Origin: an uncultured Spirochaetota bacterium
Lineage (GTDB): Bacteria > Spirochaetota > Spirochaetia > JAFGXN01
Assembly (NCBI GenBank): GCA_944388995.1
Contig: CALXKN010000014.1
Span: forward strand, 1-43,179
Direction: 5' to 3'
Length of the DNA: 43,179 bases
Below the pieces are notes generated by a model. That model was given only the letters and a program-made list of their open reading frames with translations, was not told the origin of the DNA and searched no databases. How positions within the stretch are numbered: position 1 is the first letter of the stretch; every line of letters starts with the position of its first letter. This document shows positions 1 to 7,578 of the stretch, piece by piece. The position numbers were made by a program, and so were the translations under genes.

Positions 1-60
1 AAGAGAGGGGGGGGGCAAGGGGGGAGGGTGGTGGGGGGGCCAAGGGGTTTTGGGAAAAAA
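1..60. repeat. G-rich low-complexity contig edge
   Basis: The first 50 or so bases are almost only G with scattered A, T and C, including a run of nine G at 7-15 and one of seven G near 33-39. Composition then changes abruptly to normal sequence. Poly-G tracts can be real phase-variation tracts in spirochaetes, but this irregular G-rich stretch at an edge looks more like a read or assembly artefact. The frame open across it to position 369 has no protein-like features. Confidence 0.6.
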
Positions 61-388
61 GTGAAAAAAACGGCGCGGCGGTTTGACTTCGGCTGCGGTC
101 TTTGCGGGGCCGCCGCCTTCACCGCAGTGTTTTATGCCTTTTCCTGCAACCTTTGTTCCCGCTTGGGACAGCGGCAAACGCTTTATTTCTCACTGACAAA
201 CGACTCGTTTCTCAGTGAGAAATTGAAAGAACGCGGCGGGAACAAATATTGCTTAAATCCCGTCAAACACTGCGTTAAAAGGCGGCCGCCCCCTTTGAGA
301 GCTGTTTTTTTGCGGACCGCCGGAAAATTTTTGAGGAATTTATCCGAAAAAGCACCTTTTTGCCATTAATCATATCGGAGGCGCTCCG
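61..388. other. Gene-free leader region upstream of the nuclease gene
   Basis: No convincing gene is seen on either strand. An open frame from 28 to 369 is rejected because it is Arg/Lys/Cys-rich, runs through the G-rich edge and spans a long palindrome. The region holds the 39-nt palindrome at 185-223 and, at its right end, a stem-loop that covers the ribosome binding site of the next gene. I see no convincing promoter. Confidence 0.5.
185..223. repeat. 39-nt near-perfect palindrome (hairpin)
   Basis: Arms ATTTCTCACTGA (185-196) and TCAGTGAGAAAT (212-223) are exact reverse complements. Inside them AAACGA and TCGTTT form a second perfect pair around a single C, with one C/C mismatch between the two pairs. 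The result is a stem of about 18 bp. It has no U tract, so it is not an obvious intrinsic terminator. It could be a terminator of an upstream gene lost at the edge, a protein-binding palindrome or a small repetitive element. Confidence 0.7.
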
Positions 389-390
389 AT
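374..390 (+). promoter_or_regulatory. Stem-loop enclosing the ribosome binding site and start of the nuclease gene
   Basis: ATCGGAG (374-380) and CTCCGAT (384-390) are perfect reverse complements around a GCG loop. The Shine-Dalgarno bases GGAG lie in the left arm, and the A and T of the ATG at 389 are the last two bases of the right arm. In mRNA the hairpin would mask both initiation signals, so low translation of the nuclease is inferred. Confidence 0.55.
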
Positions 391-1189
391 GGTTCCGTGG
401 AAAGACTTGAAATTAACCGACGACTACCTGTTCAGCCGGATTATGAGGGAAGAGGATTTCTGTAAACTTTTCCTCGAAATGCTGATGGGAATCCGAATTC
501 AAAAGGTAGTCTATCTCGAAGCGCAGAAAGAGGTCACACTCTTTCCGCAGTCAAAAGGCGTCCGCATGGACGTCTACCTCGAAGGCGACGGGGAAATCTA
601 CAACATCGAAATGCAGACGGCGCGCAGGACAAATCTTGTGAAGCGGATGCGCTACTACCACTCCGCCATCGACGTCGACTCGCTGTTAAGAGGCAATCCG
701 TATGACCGGCTGAAAAAATCGTTTGTGATTTTTATCTGTAATTTTGACCTGTGCGGCGACGGCTTTCCGGTGTATGAGAGCGTCACAACGTGGAGACAGA
801 ACGGGAAAGAAACAGGTGACGGGCAGGTGAAAATAGTGTATAATATGAATGCGTTTGAAAAAGCGGAGAATCCGAAACTCAAAGCGCTGCTGAGGTATTT
901 GTCGGGCGGAACCGTAACCGACGAAACCCGCGGATTGGCCGAAAAGGTGGCCGCCTTCAAACGACAATTTCCCGACGGGAGGCCTCGCATGAAATATGAA
1001 TTGGATTTATACGACAAATGGTGCGAAGGAAAGGAGGAAGGTATCAAAGAGGGCCGTAAAGAAGGTCGGGATGAGGGTATTCTCCAAACCGCGGCGGCCG
1101 CTTTAAAACAGGGGGTGCCGCTTGAAACGGTGGCGGCTTTCACCGGACTGCCCCAAACGCGGCTGGAAGAGCTGCAGCGCGGCGTGTGA
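389..1189 (+). CDS. Rpn/PD-(D/E)XK nuclease family putative transposase (TIGR01784-like)
   Basis: 266 aa. It resembles the Rpn/PDDEXK_2 family, often labelled putative transposase or invertase, whose members promote recombination by cutting DNA. The core shows Arg59-Met-Asp61 followed by Ile-Glu74-Met-Gln76, the D-(x)n-E-x-Q catalytic signature. Around residues 213-231 is a charged stretch of EG and KEG repeats, then a helical tail, as is common in the family. ATG follows GGAG by 8 nt, but that site lies in a hairpin. The gene converges on birA with only 13 bp between stop codons. Copies are usually numerous in Treponema genomes and act without inverted repeats; none are seen here. Family call firm, biological role inferred. 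Confidence 0.85.
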   Translation: MVPWKDLKLTDDYLFSRIMREEDFCKLFLEMLMGIRIQKVVYLEAQKEVTLFPQSKGVRMDVYLEGDGEIYNIEMQTARRTNLVKRMRYYHSAIDVDSLLRGNPYDRLKKSFVIFICNFDLCGDGFPVYESVTTWRQNGKETGDGQVKIVYNMNAFEKAENPKLKALLRYLSGGTVTDETRGLAEKVAAFKRQFPDGRPRMKYELDLYDKWCEGKEEGIKEGRKEGRDEGILQTAAAALKQGVPLETVAAFTGLPQTRLEELQRGV

Positions 1190-1202
1190 GCCGAAAGAGT
1201 GT

Positions 1203-2024
1203 TTACAAGCGGCTGCCGTGCAGCGTAACCTCGCCGCCGATTAAAGCCTCTTCGAGACCGGTCGACTCCCACCGCACGCACAGGCGGCATTCTCCGTCAA
1301 TACCGGTGACAGTTGCCGTTTCGGCAGCGCCGTTTTGCCGCGTGACGGTAACGGTGCGGCCGGTCAGCAGCGAACGGCGGCGGTATTCCTCTTCGCTGCC
1401 GGTTTTCCCGGTACGCTGCAGGGAAAAGTATTGTGCTCGCAGGCTTTCCAGTACGGTTGCCAGCACCGCGGCGCGCTGCCGTTCCGCTTCGGCTGCCGAT
1501 GAAAACGCGGCGCCGGCCGTATCGGCAATTTCCGCAGGAAAACCGCCGTCAGGGGCGGCCAGATTGATACCGACGCCGCAGACAACGGTCTGCAGTCGGC
1601 CGTCGGCGGAAAACGAACCTTCCGTCAGAATGCCGCAGATTTTTTTGCCGTTCATGTAAACATCGTTGACCCATTTAATGAATGACGGCGCCGCGCCGCA
1701 CCGTTCCAAGGCAGTGCAGACGCAGACGCCGGCGGCGGCGGTGATTTTGACAGCGGAAGCCGGCGGCAGTTTTTCGGGGCGCAGCACTACCGAAAAGTAA
1801 AGCCCCCGCGGCGAAGCGCTGAAAAAAGACCGTCCGCGGCTGCCTTTTCCGGCGGTCTGTTTCCCGGCAACGACAACCAGACCTTCCGCTGCTCCTTCGC
1901 CGGCGGCTTTTGCGGCGGTGCTGTTGGTTGAACCGGTTTCTTCAAGTATCAGAAAGCGGTAGAATCTGTTGCTTTCGGCCGACAGAAGGGAACGGACAGC
2001 CGTTTCCGTTTCAGACGGATTCAT
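1203..2024 (-). CDS. birA: Biotin--[acetyl-CoA-carboxylase] ligase, catalytic form without DNA-binding domain
   Basis: 273 aa. Activates biotin with ATP and transfers it to the biotin carboxyl carrier protein in the cytoplasm. Visible motifs are the biotinyl-AMP loop GKGSRGR (59-65), KWVND (117-121) and GKKICGILTE (126-135), followed by the small C-terminal SH3-like domain. There is no N-terminal winged helix, so it is a group I ligase and not a biotin repressor. The start chosen is the ATG at 2024 behind AAGGAG; a longer frame to 2135 has no such signal and overlaps the upstream gene. It overlaps the end of the four-cysteine protein gene by 14 nt, so the two are probably co-transcribed and translationally coupled. 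Confidence 0.9.
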   Translation of the reverse strand: MNPSETETAVRSLLSAESNRFYRFLILEETGSTNSTAAKAAGEGAAEGLVVVAGKQTAGKGSRGRSFFSASPRGLYFSVVLRPEKLPPASAVKITAAAGVCVCTALERCGAAPSFIKWVNDVYMNGKKICGILTEGSFSADGRLQTVVCGVGINLAAPDGGFPAEIADTAGAAFSSAAEAERQRAAVLATVLESLRAQYFSLQRTGKTGSEEEYRRRSLLTGRTVTVTRQNGAAETATVTGIDGECRLCVRWESTGLEEALIGGEVTLHGSRL

Positions 2025-2250
2025 CGAATTTTTCTCCTTTTTCCGGATCAATAAACCGGATTTTCGGCTGCGGAGTTTCCGCTTCCTCCTTCGGGTCGAA
2101 TCCGAGACAAAACGATCCGACGGCGTCAAAGACAACCAGCGACGGCATCGACATCCGCGACGACTCGAATCCGTAGCGGCGGCAAATGTACGGAAAGTTG
2201 CCGGCCGGCCGGATGAGAAGGTGTCTGCACTGAAAACAATTCGGATTCAC
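2011..2250 (-). CDS. Small four-cysteine conserved protein, putative metal-binding
   Basis: 79 aa. Cysteines at 5, 8, 23 and 48 (C-x2-C, later two single Cys) suggest a zinc or Fe-S site. The core around residues 20-52 (Pro-Tyr-x-Cys-Arg, Gly-Phe-Glu-Ser, Met-Pro-Ser-Leu-Val-Val) matches, from memory, a small conserved protein of unknown function found in several proteobacteria, sometimes mislabelled uracil-DNA glycosylase. Start is GTG at 2250. A -10 box TATTAT lies 5 nt before it and no good Shine-Dalgarno is present, so the mRNA is probably leaderless. First gene of a unit with birA. Function unknown. Confidence 0.7.
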   Translation of the reverse strand: MNPNCFQCRHLLIRPAGNFPYICRRYGFESSRMSMPSLVVFDAVGSFCLGFDPKEEAETPQPKIRFIDPEKGEKFDESV

Positions 2251-2255
2251 GTCTC

Positions 2256-2284
2256 ATAATAACGCAAAAAAAAAATTTTGAAAA
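2256..2284 (-). promoter_or_regulatory. Promoter of the four-cysteine protein-birA unit
   Basis: On the minus strand TTTTCA (2279-2284), 17-nt spacer, TATTAT (2256-2261), then 5 nt to the GTG at 2250. The -35 matches consensus at four of six bases. Transcription would begin at about the start codon. It lies back to back with the MFS promoter. Confidence 0.5.
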
Positions 2285-2292
2285 CAGAATTC

Positions 2293-2321
2293 TTGCAATC
2301 ATTACCGGATGGCGTTAAAAT
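2293..2321 (+). promoter_or_regulatory. Promoter of the MFS transporter gene
   Basis: TTGCAA (2293-2298), 17-nt spacer, TAAAAT (2316-2321). The ATG at 2340 has AAAGGAG about 7 nt upstream, so this is a normal leadered start. Confidence 0.65.
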
Positions 2322-2339
2322 AAAAAAAGGAGAATAATA

Positions 2340-3965
2340 ATGGAAAAACAGTATCGAGTTTACAACTATCGGTGGTTTTTGTTAGCCGTATTCATGTTTC
2401 TGAATATTGTCATTCAGATTCAATGGCTGTCGCACGCAATGGTCGCCCGTCCGGCAACGATTTTTTTTGAATCGCGCGGCGTCACTTTCACGTCGTTTTA
2501 TAATATCGATACGCTGGCAATTTTATACATGTTGGTCTACATTGTTGTCTGTTTGCCGGCTTCCTATATCATCGACCGGTTTAACCTGCGGATCGGAATC
2601 GGAATCGGCGCGGTCCTTTCGGCGGTCGGAGCGCTGATGAAAGGGTTTTTTGCGGCGTCGTTTCCTGTCGTTTTTTGGGGACAGGTGCTTTTGTCGGTCG
2701 GACAGCCGTTCATTCTGAATGCGGCGACTACATTGGTCGTGCGCTGGTTTCCGATGAAAGAGCGGGGAACCGCCGTCGGTTTGGCGTCGTTGGCGCAGTA
2801 TTTGGGTATTATTTTAGCGGCCTTGGTAACTCCGATGGCGGTCGGTTCCGCCGGGGAAGGAATGGAGGCGGTTCAGTTGGCTTACGGTCTGATTACCGCG
2901 GCGGCCTGTCTTCTCTCTCTTCTGACGATGAAAAACGCGCCGGCTCTTCCCCCCGACGCCAATGCGGAAGTCGAGCGGTTTTCCTTTTTCAAAGGCATGG
3001 GGCATATGTTCAGAAACCGCGATATGCTGCTGGTCATTTTTCTGTTTTTAATCGGCTTGGGAATTTTCAATGCCGTCAGCTCTATGGCGGACGCCATCAA
3101 CGCTTACCTGGGCATTGAAGACTCCGACGGACTTGTTGCCGCGCTGATGTTGGTCGGCGGCGTTATCGGCGCCGTCATTCTGCCGATTCTTTCCGATAAA
3201 ATGCGCAAACGGAAAATTTTCGTCGTTGTCTGTATGTTCGGTATGCTGGCCGGAGTTTTCGGCCTGACATTTTCCCGTTATCTGAATCCTTACGAATACG
3301 AATGGAGCGTTCTTTCCAAACCGGAAGGAAGCGAACTGACGCTCAGCGATCCCGCCTCCGGAATTCAGATGATTTCTCCCGATACGGACGGAGTGTATGC
3401 GTTTGACGTCAAAGTGACGAGAAACAACAGCATCAAAGAAGATAAAACCGTTTATCTGTTGGCGGCCGCGGAAGATCCGGGAACCGTTGCTTTCGGGGAT
3501 GTGATTTTAACTTCCCGTTCCGCCGCTTCTCCGCAGGAACCGGGGTATACGTTTTCCCAGACATCGCTGGTTGAAGGCAAACGGTATCCGACAAAAGTCT
3601 ACATCGAAAGTCCGAAAACCGACGACACGGTTGTTTCATTGATTTATATGCTGGCGCTGCTTTCGTCGTTTGTGCTGGGATTTTTCGTGATGAGCGCGGG
3701 ACCGATCGGCTTTCAGTATGCGGCTGAAGTGACCTTTCCGACGCCCGAATCGTCGTCGCAGGGAATTCTGCTTCTTTCGGGACAAATTACCGGAATTGTT
3801 TTTACCCAGCTGATGAGCATTCAGCAGAACGCCTATCTCGGAACCATGATGATGATTTACTCCGCACTGAGTGTCATCGCATTTGTGACGGTTCTCTTCC
3901 TCCATGAATCTCCGATGATTGTGACGGAAGACGATAAAATCCGCAACGCCGAAAAACAGGCCTGA
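2340..3965 (+). CDS. Major facilitator superfamily transporter with a large periplasmic insert
   Basis: 541 aa, about 120 aa longer than a usual 12-helix MFS permease. Twelve hydrophobic segments can be drawn: six before residue 200, then about 229-250, 264-283, 293-311, 431-451, 473-490 and 505-525. RWFPMKERGTA (135-145) is an MFS-type loop motif. Between predicted helices 9 and 10, residues about 314-430 form a hydrophilic, Ser/Thr/Gly-rich, probably beta-rich domain that topology places outside the inner membrane. The general fold recalls FLVCR-like and other transporters of organic ions; the substrate cannot be told. Single gene with its own promoter and a strong terminator. Confidence 0.85.
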   Translation: MEKQYRVYNYRWFLLAVFMFLNIVIQIQWLSHAMVARPATIFFESRGVTFTSFYNIDTLAILYMLVYIVVCLPASYIIDRFNLRIGIGIGAVLSAVGALMKGFFAASFPVVFWGQVLLSVGQPFILNAATTLVVRWFPMKERGTAVGLASLAQYLGIILAALVTPMAVGSAGEGMEAVQLAYGLITAAACLLSLLTMKNAPALPPDANAEVERFSFFKGMGHMFRNRDMLLVIFLFLIGLGIFNAVSSMADAINAYLGIEDSDGLVAALMLVGGVIGAVILPILSDKMRKRKIFVVVCMFGMLAGVFGLTFSRYLNPYEYEWSVLSKPEGSELTLSDPASGIQMISPDTDGVYAFDVKVTRNNSIKEDKTVYLLAAAEDPGTVAFGDVILTSRSAASPQEPGYTFSQTSLVEGKRYPTKVYIESPKTDDTVVSLIYMLALLSSFVLGFFVMSAGPIGFQYAAEVTFPTPESSSQGILLLSGQITGIVFTQLMSIQQNAYLGTMMMIYSALSVIAFVTVLFLHESPMIVTEDDKIRNAEKQA

Positions 3966-3971
3966 AAACGC

Positions 3972-4008
3972 AAACGCCGGTTTGAGCAGCTCAAACCGGC
4001 GTTTTTTT
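3972..4008 (+). terminator. Strong intrinsic terminator after the MFS gene
   Basis: AAACGCCGGTTTGAGC and GCTCAAACCGGCGTTT are perfect 16-bp arms around a single A, followed on the plus strand by a T run. On the minus strand it lies just after purQ and may also stop that transcript. Confidence 0.9.
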
Positions 4009-4037
4009 CAGAATCTGTCGGGGCAGGCGTTCATCCG

Positions 4038-4781
4038 CTACCGGAAGAACCGGACGCCGTTCCGGAAAATTTTCAGGCCGTCCGCTTCGCTAACCGGCTG
4101 CCGCGTCCATTTCGGATGGTTTTCGGGAAAAATAAAGGCCTCGGGGTGCGGCATCAGTCCGAGAATGCGCCCGCTCGGATCGGTAATTCCGGCAATATCT
4201 TCGACAGAACCGTTGGGATTGCGGCCGTTGTATTGAACGGCAATCAGATTGAGTTCTTTCAGCCGTTTCAGCGTTTCCTCGGAATCGGTAATGAAGCGGC
4301 CTTCTCCGTGGCGGATCGGAACGTCCATTGTCTGCAGCCCTTTCGTCCAGACGCACGGCGAATCGGGGTTGAATTTCAGATTCACCCAACTGTCCTCAAA
4401 AACGCCGCTTTTGTTGTGGATCAGGGAGACTTCCTGCGTCAGGTCGCCGCGGAGATTCGGCAAAATTCCCGATTTTACCAGAACCTGAAAACCGTTGCAG
4501 ATACCGATAATCAGTTTCCCGTCGGCAATAAAACGTTCGGTTTCTTCCTTCAGATTCTTTTTAACCAATTCGGCATACACCAATCCGGAACCGAGGTGAT
4601 CGCCGAAAGAAAATCCGCCGGCGAAACCGGCAATTTGATAGCGGCGCAACAAGGCGGGATTTTCGATAAAATCATTGATATGGACTTTTTCGGCTTCGGC
4701 TCCCGCCATGCTGAAGGCGGCCGCCAGTTCGTTGTCGGCATTAATGCCGTATCCGGTTAAAACGCAAACTTTGACAGACAC
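4038..4781 (-). CDS. purQ: Phosphoribosylformylglycinamidine synthase, glutaminase subunit
   Basis: 247 aa. Class I glutamine amidotransferase that supplies ammonia from glutamine to PurL in purine synthesis. The catalytic triad is visible: Cys95 in GICNGFQ, His212 and Glu214 in MPHPE. The oxyanion region GGFSFGD (55-61) also fits. Length is at the long end for stand-alone PurQ. The start is GTG at 4781, preceded by AAGGAG at 7 nt. No other pur gene is in the window. It is transcribed from its own promoter, divergent from aroG, and ends at the bidirectional terminator shared with the MFS gene. Confidence 0.92.
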   Translation of the reverse strand: MSVKVCVLTGYGINADNELAAAFSMAGAEAEKVHINDFIENPALLRRYQIAGFAGGFSFGDHLGSGLVYAELVKKNLKEETERFIADGKLIIGICNGFQVLVKSGILPNLRGDLTQEVSLIHNKSGVFEDSWVNLKFNPDSPCVWTKGLQTMDVPIRHGEGRFITDSEETLKRLKELNLIAVQYNGRNPNGSVEDIAGITDPSGRILGLMPHPEAFIFPENHPKWTRQPVSEADGLKIFRNGVRFFR

Positions 4782-4798
4782 GGGTCGCTCCTTTTTCC

Positions 4799-4827
4799 AT
4801 CATAGCCGATTCGCAGAAAAAATGCAA
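4799..4827 (-). promoter_or_regulatory. Promoter of purQ
   Basis: Minus strand: TTGCAT (4822-4827), 17-nt spacer, TATGAT (4799-4804). The leader to the GTG is short, about 12 nt, and carries the Shine-Dalgarno AAGGAG. Confidence 0.6.
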
Positions 4828-4885
4828 GTTTCTTCTTTTGCGGAAAGACTTCCGTTCTTCTGAAAATTTCCTGCGCGCGGAAAAG

Positions 4886-4914
4886 TTGACAAACGCAGGC
4901 TGTTGCATTAATAT
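4886..4914 (+). promoter_or_regulatory. Promoter of aroG, leaderless type
   Basis: TTGACA (4886-4891), 17-nt spacer, TAATAT (4909-4914), then 8 nt to the ATG at 4923. No Shine-Dalgarno lies between -10 and ATG, so the transcript should start within about 0-2 nt of the start codon. Confidence 0.75.
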
Positions 4915-4922
4915 TGAACCGT

Positions 4923-5960
4923 ATGAATCTGAATAACATCAACATCAGCGAAAAGTACAAATTGACGCCGCCGGGCGATTTGTATACGGAAATTCCTTTG
5001 ACAGAAACGAGCGGAAAAACGGTTGCCGAAGGACGGAAAGAAATCGAGAGGTTTTTGAACCACGAATCGGAACGGAAACTGATTGTCATTACGGGGCCGT
5101 GCTCGGTTCACAATGAAGACGACGCTGCGGAATACGCCTCCCGTCTGGCCGGGTTAAAGAAAAAAGTCGGCGACAAGCTCTTTCTGATTATGCGCGTTTA
5201 TTTTGAAAAGCCGAGAACGACGGTCGGTTGGAAAGGGCTGATTTACGATCCCGATTTAAACCGGACTTACGATTTCGAAAAAGGGCTGCGGATGGCGCGG
5301 CGGATTATGCAGGGCGTCAACGAAGCGGGCGTTCCGGTCGGCGCCGAAATTCTTGATCCGATCATCACGCAGTACATTGCCGACATGGTTTCGTGGGCGG
5401 CCGTCGGCGCGCGGACGACGGAAAGTCAGACGCACCGGCAAATGGTCAGCGGTCTTTCCATGCCAGTCGGATTTAAAAACGCGACCAACGGTAACATCGA
5501 CGTAGCCATTGACGCCGTTGAAGCGGCTTCGGCTCCGCATGCGTTTATCGGCGTTCTTCCGGACGGACAGACGGGTATTTTTAAAACGAAGGGAAACCCG
5601 TACTGTCACGTCATTCTGCGCGGCGGCAGAAACAGTCCCAATTTTCAGCCGCAGTACATTGCCTTTACGACGGAACTGTTAAAACAACACGGCCTGACGC
5701 CGAACATTATCGTTGACTGTTCGCATGATAACTCGATGAAAAACCATAAAAATCAACGGACGGTTTTCGGGAACGTGATCCGGCAAAAAAAAGAGGGTAA
5801 CCGGTCGGTTATCGGCGTCATGTTGGAAAGCCACTTAAAGGAAGGCCGTCAAAAACTGGTTCCGGGCAAAACGCCCGAACGGGGTCTTTCCGTAACCGAC
5901 GCCTGTTTGGGCTGGCAGGAAACAGAAGAGTTGATTTCAGAGGCGTATGAAGAATTGTAA
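4923..5960 (+). CDS. aroG: 3-deoxy-7-phosphoheptulonate synthase (DAHP synthase, class I)
   Basis: 345 aa, the size of the E. coli AroF/G/H type. Condenses phosphoenolpyruvate and erythrose 4-phosphate in the first step of the shikimate pathway. Visible are GPCSVH with the metal-ligand Cys60, the KPRTT loop for PEP, and conserved His, Glu and Asp stretches further on (DCSHDNS near the C-terminus). ATG at 4923 is preferred over the in-frame TTG at 4914, because that TTG overlaps the -10 box. The downstream sialidase starts 10 nt after the stop with its Shine-Dalgarno touching it, so both are probably one transcript. Confidence 0.93.
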   Translation: MNLNNINISEKYKLTPPGDLYTEIPLTETSGKTVAEGRKEIERFLNHESERKLIVITGPCSVHNEDDAAEYASRLAGLKKKVGDKLFLIMRVYFEKPRTTVGWKGLIYDPDLNRTYDFEKGLRMARRIMQGVNEAGVPVGAEILDPIITQYIADMVSWAAVGARTTESQTHRQMVSGLSMPVGFKNATNGNIDVAIDAVEAASAPHAFIGVLPDGQTGIFKTKGNPYCHVILRGGRNSPNFQPQYIAFTTELLKQHGLTPNIIVDCSHDNSMKNHKNQRTVFGNVIRQKKEGNRSVIGVMLESHLKEGRQKLVPGKTPERGLSVTDACLGWQETEELISEAYEEL

Positions 5961-5970
5961 GGAGATTATA

Positions 5971-7485
5971 ATGAAAAAAGCTGTTTTTTGGATTTTGATG
6001 ACGGTAACGGTTTTTTCCGGATTTTCTGCTCCACCGAAACTGAAAGGGGCGCAGGAAAACGGAGATCCGGAACTGCGTTATACGGTTTACACGGATGCCG
6101 GTGAAACGGTTTTTCAGCTTTTAAAAGAAAAAACCGCCGGTTGGGCGTTGACGTTTACTGCCGATAAAAAGATTCTTCCCGATCTGGATCTCTCTTTTAC
6201 GGGAAAGCAAATCAGGCGGCCGGAAACCGTTCCTGTTGTTTTCATCGATGAGTCGAATTCGGAAAAGGCGGCGGCGGAAGCGGTGGCGGTTTTAAAGACC
6301 CGTTTTTTTACGGGGGAGGAACCGGTTCCTGTTACCGTTTTCAAATGCGGTGAAGAGGGGTATGACACCTACAGGATTCCTTCTTTGACAAGAACAAAAA
6401 CAGGGGTATTGGTTGCGTTTGCTGAAGCCCGCGGTATCGGCAGAACCGACTGTGTTGAAAATAAGATCGTGGCTAAAATCAGCCGTAACGGCGGAGTCTC
6501 CTGGAGCGGTTTAATCATGGTTGCCGATGCGGGAGAAGCCAGTTTGAATAATCCGTCGCCGTTGTATTTGGAAGCGGAGAACAGAATCATTGTAATGTAT
6601 CAGTATTATCCCCCTGCGTCGCATGAAACAACCACATCGCGCGGATACGAAGGAGACGGCGTTTGCCGGACTTTTACGGTTTTCAGCGACGATAACGGAG
6701 AAACCTGGAGCAAACCGGTCGATGTGACCCGTCAGGTTAAATCGGAAACCATGAGTGCCGTTGCCTGTGGCCCCGGGATCGGAATTGAGGTTCAGCTCGG
6801 AAAATTTAAAGGACGGTTGATTTATCCGTTTGCTTCGACGGGGCGCGATGAAGGATGGTATAATTATTTGGTTTATTCTGACGATCGGGGGAAAACGTGG
6901 AAACGGAGCGAATCGGTTTCATGGTACGGCAGCAACGAAAGTCAGGTTGTCGAGTTGGCGGAGAACCGGTTTTTGGTTAATGCGCGTAATCACCGTTATC
7001 CGCAAACCGGAGCCGAAGAACCGGGCGCATGGAATCCGTGGTCATCGCGGGCGGCTCTTCACCGGGCGGAATTTGTTTTTACTCAGGATGAAAACGGTCT
7101 TTTGACTTGCGGCGGGACAGTTGAGAGGACGGATTTACCGGATCCCCGGTGTCAGGGGTTTATTTACCGTTACAGCGGATTAAACCCCGGAGAAAAGTCG
7201 GTACTGCTTTTTTCCAACGCTGCCAACGGATTTTATCTGAAAGATGCCGGCGGAAAAATGAAGTCGGGACGGGTGAACGGTTCGGTTAAAGTCAGTTTTG
7301 ATGACGGAAAAACTTATGTCGGCCGCCGTATCTATGGCGATCGTCTGACCGGTTTTCAGTATTCGGTTATGACCAAAATGCCGGAAAATAAAATCGGTAT
7401 TATTTTTGAATGTTATCCTGAGATTAAATTTGCGGTTGTTGACTTGGATTGGCTGATATCCGGACAGACGGTGAATCCGGATTGA
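5971..7485 (+). CDS. Secreted exo-alpha-sialidase (GH33)
   Basis: 504 aa. Hydrolyses terminal sialic acid from glycans, outside the cytoplasm. Signal peptide about residues 1-19. An uncharacterised N-terminal domain spans about 30-120. The six-bladed propeller follows, with YRIP (134-137, Arg135 of the arginine triad; the usual motif is FRIP) and Asp-boxes at 171-178 SRNGGVSW, 239-246 SDDNGETW, 303-310 SDDRGKTW and a degenerate 442-449 SFDDGKTY. Asp160 fits the acid/base and Tyr464 the nucleophile, assisted by Glu323. No anchor or lipobox is seen. Start ATG at 5971 follows AAGGAG. It follows aroG and ends at a terminator. No sialic acid catabolism genes are nearby. Confidence 0.9.
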   Translation: MKKAVFWILMTVTVFSGFSAPPKLKGAQENGDPELRYTVYTDAGETVFQLLKEKTAGWALTFTADKKILPDLDLSFTGKQIRRPETVPVVFIDESNSEKAAAEAVAVLKTRFFTGEEPVPVTVFKCGEEGYDTYRIPSLTRTKTGVLVAFAEARGIGRTDCVENKIVAKISRNGGVSWSGLIMVADAGEASLNNPSPLYLEAENRIIVMYQYYPPASHETTTSRGYEGDGVCRTFTVFSDDNGETWSKPVDVTRQVKSETMSAVACGPGIGIEVQLGKFKGRLIYPFASTGRDEGWYNYLVYSDDRGKTWKRSESVSWYGSNESQVVELAENRFLVNARNHRYPQTGAEEPGAWNPWSSRAALHRAEFVFTQDENGLLTCGGTVERTDLPDPRCQGFIYRYSGLNPGEKSVLLFSNAANGFYLKDAGGKMKSGRVNGSVKVSFDDGKTYVGRRIYGDRLTGFQYSVMTKMPENKIGIIFECYPEIKFAVVDLDWLISGQTVNPD

Positions 7486-7532
7486 CGGAAATTCGGTTAA
7501 AATACTCCTGATTTTGACAGATATATAATTTT

Positions 7533-7559
7533 AAAGCCGCCGGAAGGCGGTTTTTTTAT
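7533..7559 (+). terminator. Intrinsic terminator after the sialidase
   Basis: A hairpin with CCGCC and GGCGG arms around GGAA, followed by seven T. It ends the aroG-sialidase transcript. Confidence 0.85.
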
Positions 7560-7578
7560 TAAATATTCGGCGGCTGTC

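Noticed and set aside
28-369. 113-aa open frame at the left edge
   Set aside because: It starts in the G-rich edge, is basic and Cys-rich without any domain pattern, runs through the 39-nt palindrome and has no ribosome binding site.
2675-3118. 147-aa frame inside the MFS gene
   Set aside because: It is a Gly/Arg-rich shifted reading of the transporter gene, with no start signal.
4116-4760. 214-aa plus-strand frame opposite purQ
   Set aside because: It is antisense to the clear purQ gene and has no domain pattern. Several other long antisense frames, for example opposite hydA, ilvB and uppP, were rejected for the same reason; they follow from codon bias at about 50% GC.
7514-7528. TTGACA followed by TATAAT after the sialidase
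   Set aside because: The two boxes are only 3 nt apart, so they cannot form one promoter; the true promoter for the next gene is at 7579-7607.
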